Assembly: GCA_945883545.1 (NCBI GenBank)
Contig: CAMCXT010000005.1
Coordinates: 1 to 64,000, forward strand
Reading direction: 5' to 3'
Source: Chitinophaga pinensis
GTDB taxonomy: Bacteria > Bacteroidota > Bacteroidia > M30B66
Length of the DNA stretch: 64,000 bases
Part shown: positions 60,903-64,000 of the stretch, in pieces
Layout of the letters: every line of letters begins with the position of its first letter
Position numbering within the stretch: position 1 is the first letter of the stretch
The notes under the pieces: model-generated
Seen by the model: only the letters and a program-made list of their open reading frames with translations
Databases searched by the model: none
Told to the model about the DNA's origin: nothing
Made by a program: the position numbers and the translations under genes

Positions 60903-62208
60903 ATAGGACCCTCACCAACTCCTGCGTCAACGTCACTCTTGAAAACTTATCCACTCCACCTGTCGTTCCCGATTCACCCGATTTCCAACGCTCATAAAGC
61001 GACCAAACAGCTTTTTTCATGGCAACAGGATCACCAAATGGAACTACCTCTCCAGCTTTGCAATCACGGATTACCTCAGCAGCTTGCCCATCAGTAGGTC
61101 CAACCATTAATACCGGTCGGCCGGACGCCAAGTACTCGAACATTTTCCCAGTGAGCGTAGCTTTCGGAGAGAAAAAGCCCTTCTCCTCTGCCCCATAATT
61201 ATTGATAGAAAGAAATAAAACAGCAGCACTTTTTTGTTCAGCTATAATATCTCCATGAGGCAAATAATCAATCCATTCGGTACGTGAATTGAGGCCTTCA
61301 ACTTCGATGTTTTCTCGAATACTGATGTCATTTTTACCTATTAATCGAATTACACAATCATTCGAAAAGGCTTGATTTTCCTCGCACAATGATCTTATTG
61401 CTTGCCACAATTCTGGCTGATTTCTTCGGTTATTCAAACTGCCTGTGTGCACTATCGAGAATTTCCCATCATTTCGCAATTTATCGGCTGAAATTGCAAA
61501 ATCATCTGGATCGAAACCGTTGGTAATCGTGTGAACAGGCGTTTTTGTTTTGGAAACAAATTCCTCACGCATAAAATCGCTCACCACAGTAATTACATCG
61601 GCTTCATCCAAAACTGCTTTTTCGAGTTTCGCATTTCTATTTGCCGCATAGGCACTCATCTTTAGATCACCCGCGAAATCGATATTCGTCCATGGATCTC
61701 GAAAATCTGCCAACCATGGAATATTTTTTTTGCGACGAATTTTCCGTGCAATTAAATGCATACTGTGCGGCGGACCCGTTGATACGATTGCATCGACGTT
61801 ATTTGATTCCAACCAATTTAAAAGGAATTTTGCAGATGGTTTAATCCAAAAACAGCGTGCATCGGGAATAAAAATATTTCCGCGCAGCCAAAGCGACATT
61901 TCTTGCGCAAACGATTTCCCTTTTTTCTCTTGCAAAAATCCCGAAACAACACGCTCATTTCTCTTCTGTCCGATGAAGCGTTTGTACAACTGATAAGGCT
62001 CCCAGATTGGATGTTTAAGAATCTCAATGCCCTCAGGAACATCCTTTTCGAGCGAATTATCGAGCACAGGATATTCGGGATTTTCGGCTGTATACACGAT
62101 CGGTTCCCATCCGAATTGGCGGAGATACTTCACGAACTTCAACCAACGTTGAACCCCAGCACCACCCGACGGCGGCCAATAATAAGTGAGGATAAGCACT
62201 TTCTTCAC
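60892..62208 (-). CDS. Glycosyltransferase family 4
   Basis: A 438-residue GT-B protein starting MKKVLILTYYWPPSGGAGVQ, the canonical GT4 opening. Donor-side features are VHTITNGFDPDDF, FSIVHTGSLNNRRNQPELWQ and FSPKATLTGKMFEYLASGRPVLMVG (the last near residues 340-365). The last residues SSD and the stop come from the palindromic repeat at 60883-60902, so the C-terminus was probably altered by repeat insertion. The gene stands alone on the minus strand. Confidence 0.86.
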   Translation of the reverse strand: MKKVLILTYYWPPSGGAGVQRWLKFVKYLRQFGWEPIVYTAENPEYPVLDNSLEKDVPEGIEILKHPIWEPYQLYKRFIGQKRNERVVSGFLQEKKGKSFAQEMSLWLRGNIFIPDARCFWIKPSAKFLLNWLESNNVDAIVSTGPPHSMHLIARKIRRKKNIPWLADFRDPWTNIDFAGDLKMSAYAANRNAKLEKAVLDEADVITVVSDFMREEFVSKTKTPVHTITNGFDPDDFAISADKLRNDGKFSIVHTGSLNNRRNQPELWQAIRSLCEENQAFSNDCVIRLIGKNDISIRENIEVEGLNSRTEWIDYLPHGDIIAEQKSAAVLFLSINNYGAEEKGFFSPKATLTGKMFEYLASGRPVLMVGPTDGQAAEVIRDCKAGEVVPFGDPVAMKKAVWSLYERWKSGESGTTGGVDKFSRVTLTQELVRVLSSD

Positions 62209-62450
62209 GCTACAAAGATGACATTCCGAAATTGATTAACAAGCGAAAAAGCAATAAAAATGAAGATTGTCATTTGATTTTAGGTTTCGCTATTGTAAGG
62301 CTTTTGTCGTGAGATAATGGATTCGAACAACAGACTTTCCCGACAGATTTTCGGGATACATCGTTAAACATATCAATCACGATCCAATTTTAGAATTGTT
62401 TTTTGATTGCGAATTCTTCGTAGAACTCTTAAATACTGTTTAACAAACAA
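62209..62450. other. Intergenic region with a tRNA 3'-end-like fragment
   Basis: A 242-bp stretch between genes. Minus-strand sequence around 62311-62335 contains TTGTTCGAATCC (62319-62330), a T-arm-like string, without the rest of a cloverleaf. A hairpin TCCCGA/TCGGGA (62338-62343 and 62351-62356) with a 7-base loop is next to it. No gene. Confidence 0.4.
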
Positions 62451-63823
62451 TTAATCATTAAAAACAATCATTTTCAAATTGTTTTTCTTTAAAAAACCTC
62501 TTATAAGCAAATCAGAGTCTGGATAAAAAATACTTTTTTTAACGTATTCTTTACATTCATTAAATGAATACAATGTGCTCGTTTGGTCAATATAGCCGCT
62601 ACCATAATAGTGCCCATCTTCAACAACTACGATACTTTTTTCATCACTATTTTTCCCTTTATCAATAAGAATAAAGTTTTTATTTCTAAATATAATTTCC
62701 TCTATTATTTTATTTGCTCGCTTATTATACATTAAATGATCTTCTTCGTCAACACAAATACCTCTGCATTTTTTAAGCTGATGGTTAAAGCAAATGGAAG
62801 TATCCTTTGTAAGGTGACAGTATCTCAAGCAAAGTTCGTTGTTATCTACCCATCTCTCCAAAGTTTCGCGGGCACTTGAATGACTTGTAAAACAAAGAAG
62901 CGGGTTTTCAGAGTCTTCCAACAAACCAATTTTGAAATTGATAATACTATTCTCATCTGTATAATAATCAATGGTATGCGTATAGATATCTGCTTTGCGC
63001 ATTCGATTGTATAGTGGTTTGTGTTTTTTAATTTCTTCTGATTCATGAAGTAAGGCAATAAGCTCGCTTCCTGTTTCAATAAAATCAACATTCATTAAAT
63101 CATTCAACATTTTCTTGCCTTTATTTTCTTTGCTGTTAAAATGGCTTAAAGCCCTATTATACATGTTGATACTTTTACCTATGTAAACTATTTCTTGATC
63201 TTTGTTTAAAAAGTAATAAACCCCACATGTTTCAGGTAGTTTATTTAAAATATACTGTTTGATTTTGTCAATGCGCGTGGTCATTAATTCATCAACCCCT
63301 TGATTTCTATATTGAGGATTTGATGATTTTAAATCAAGTAACAGGTTAAATAATTTTGCTGTTGCTAAAGCATCTCCCTCAGCTCTGTGCCTACTTTCAA
63401 TTTCGATACCAATACTTTCGCATAGTCTGCCTAGGCTGTATGATTGTTTACCAGGCATCAGTTTCCTGCTTAATCTAACAGTGCATAAAGTTTCTCGCTT
63501 GAATTTATAACCCAAACTGGCAAATTCTTCTTTTATAAATCCGTAATCAAAATTCACATTGTGCGCAACGAAAATTCTACCTTTTGTTAAATCGATTATC
63601 TTACTTGCAATTTCATGAAATCTTGGTGCATCTGCAACCATCTCATTGGATATGCCCGTTAATCGAGTGAAGCTTGGACCTATATAACACCCTGGATAAT
63701 TAATGATGTGAACACTTCCGTTACTTGGAGGCCATCATGAAGAACAACACAAATCTCCGTTATTCGACTTTTTTCATAATCAAATTTACCTCCACAGGTC
63801 TCGATATCAATAATAGCAAACAT
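62451..63823 (-). pseudogene. Frameshifted DnaQ-like exonuclease / GIY-YIG protein
   Basis: The full frame starts at ATG 63823: MFAIIDIETCGGKFDYEKSR carries the ExoI motif (DIE at residues 6-8), then LHDGLQVTEVFTSLI. A stop (TAG, minus, 63680-63682) follows 47 codons later. In the next frame the sequence continues NYPGCYIGPSFTRLTGISNEM into the remaining 396-codon reading frame from 63641, which has ExoII (AHNVNFDYGF) and ExoIII (HRAEGDALATAKLF) and a GIY-YIG domain (CGVYYFLNKDQEIVYIGKS), followed by a UvrC-like region with paired Cys (KKCRGICVDEED). One missing A near 63697 explains the break. A sequencing error is an alternative. The gene is markedly more AT-rich than its neighbours. Confidence 0.85.
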
Positions 63824-63875
63824 TCATTCGCTTATTAACAGCACAATGGGTAAATAAAATATCTTTCAAACTGTA

Positions 63876-64000
63876 TCATTTAACTGAAATCAAAGAAGCA
63901 ACGATTTTAGCTTTATCCACTAAATCTTTAACATCCTCTTTCCCAAATGCCAGCGCAACGGCCATTCTTCTGTGAAGTCTCGTTGATGGTTTTCCGAATA
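63876..64000 (-). CDS. purT: PurT-like formate-dependent GAR transformylase, C-terminal end
   Basis: A minus-strand frame ends at TGA 63876-63878 and runs past the window edge. Its last 41 codons include FGKPSTRLHRRMAVALAFG and then EDVKDLVDKAKIVASLI. The E. coli PurT C-terminus has the matching order FGKPE, a basic RR, then GVALA and a helix. PurT is an ATP-grasp enzyme of purine synthesis. The match is by memory of the terminal region alone. Confidence 0.65.
   Translation of the reverse strand, partial: FGKPSTRLHRRMAVALAFGKEDVKDLVDKAKIVASLISVK

Noticed and set aside
60792-61097. Plus-strand 101-codon frame across the repeats and gene end
   Set aside because: Crosses three repeat copies and the antisense of the glycosyltransferase; no family.
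62311-62380. Complete tRNA gene
   Set aside because: No matching acceptor 5' arm or U33-containing anticodon loop could be found; only a T-arm-like fragment is present.

Overview
This window is bacterial chromosome from a Bacteroidota, most likely a Flavobacteriales-type lineage. The main evidence is a type IX secretion (T9SS) and gliding cluster (porV, porU, a porP/sprF-like gene and a GldJ-type lipoprotein), secreted proteins ending in T9SS sorting domains, TAnnTTTG -7 promoter boxes and many weak ribosome binding sites. It also carries family markers of the phylum (YwbE, DUF4834, DUF4783, DUF4856). Base composition is around 40% GC with long runs of well-packed genes. I cannot name the genus.

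Layout. 1-3.8 kb: start of an HsdR-N-domain protein diverging from AMP nucleosidase, a small membrane-anchored protein, ywbE and an M16 peptidase, then a deoxynucleoside kinase. 3.8-8.4 kb (minus strand): pyruvate dehydrogenase E2 and E1-alpha, cytidine deaminase, ispF, porV. 8.5-16.5 kb: porU (minus), then porP/sprF-like, gldJ and murF (plus). 16.5-24.1 kb: acyl-CoA dehydrogenase, anmK, a very acidic small protein, an amino-acid dehydrogenase with a palindromic operator candidate, and an ExbB-ExbD-TonB-folC operon. 24.2-30.2 kb (minus strand): a four-gene TonB-dependent uptake operon (DUF4856 lipoprotein, imelysin lipoprotein, HTTM membrane protein, TonB-dependent receptor). 30.3-36.5 kb: repeats, carB, a remnant of a gliding-motility C-terminal domain, an SBBP-repeat T9SS cargo protein, DUF4834. 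36.7-45.5 kb: surface-polysaccharide or membrane genes (YfhO, asnB, a spermidine-synthase-like membrane protein, a polytopic membrane protein, a glycosyltransferase). 45.5-51.6 kb: rlmH, DUF4783, nadC, YihY family and an M1 peptidase fused to an outer-membrane barrel-like region. 52-55.5 kb: flippase, FkbM methyltransferase, glycosyltransferase. 56-60.6 kb: a 1522-residue T9SS cargo protein. 60.9-64 kb: glycosyltransferase, a frameshifted DnaQ/GIY-YIG nuclease gene, and the 3' end of a probable purT.

How the parts fit. PorV, PorU and GldJ belong to the T9SS that exports the two large cargo proteins in the same window. The ExbB/ExbD/TonB operon could energise the TonB-dependent receptor 2 kb downstream, whose partners (imelysin, HTTM, DUF4856) suggest metal or cofactor capture at the surface. 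The glycosyltransferase, flippase, FkbM and YfhO genes point to cell-surface glycan production.

The most unusual signals are: a dispersed 20-bp palindromic repeat family (ten copies, all between or at the ends of genes) whose arms covary; a repeat copy that supplies the stop codon of a glycosyltransferase; divergent genes whose start codons overlap inside one CATG; a one-base deletion splitting a three-motif exonuclease; a degraded sorting-domain fragment; and a 14-bp perfect palindrome at the promoter of the amino-acid dehydrogenase.
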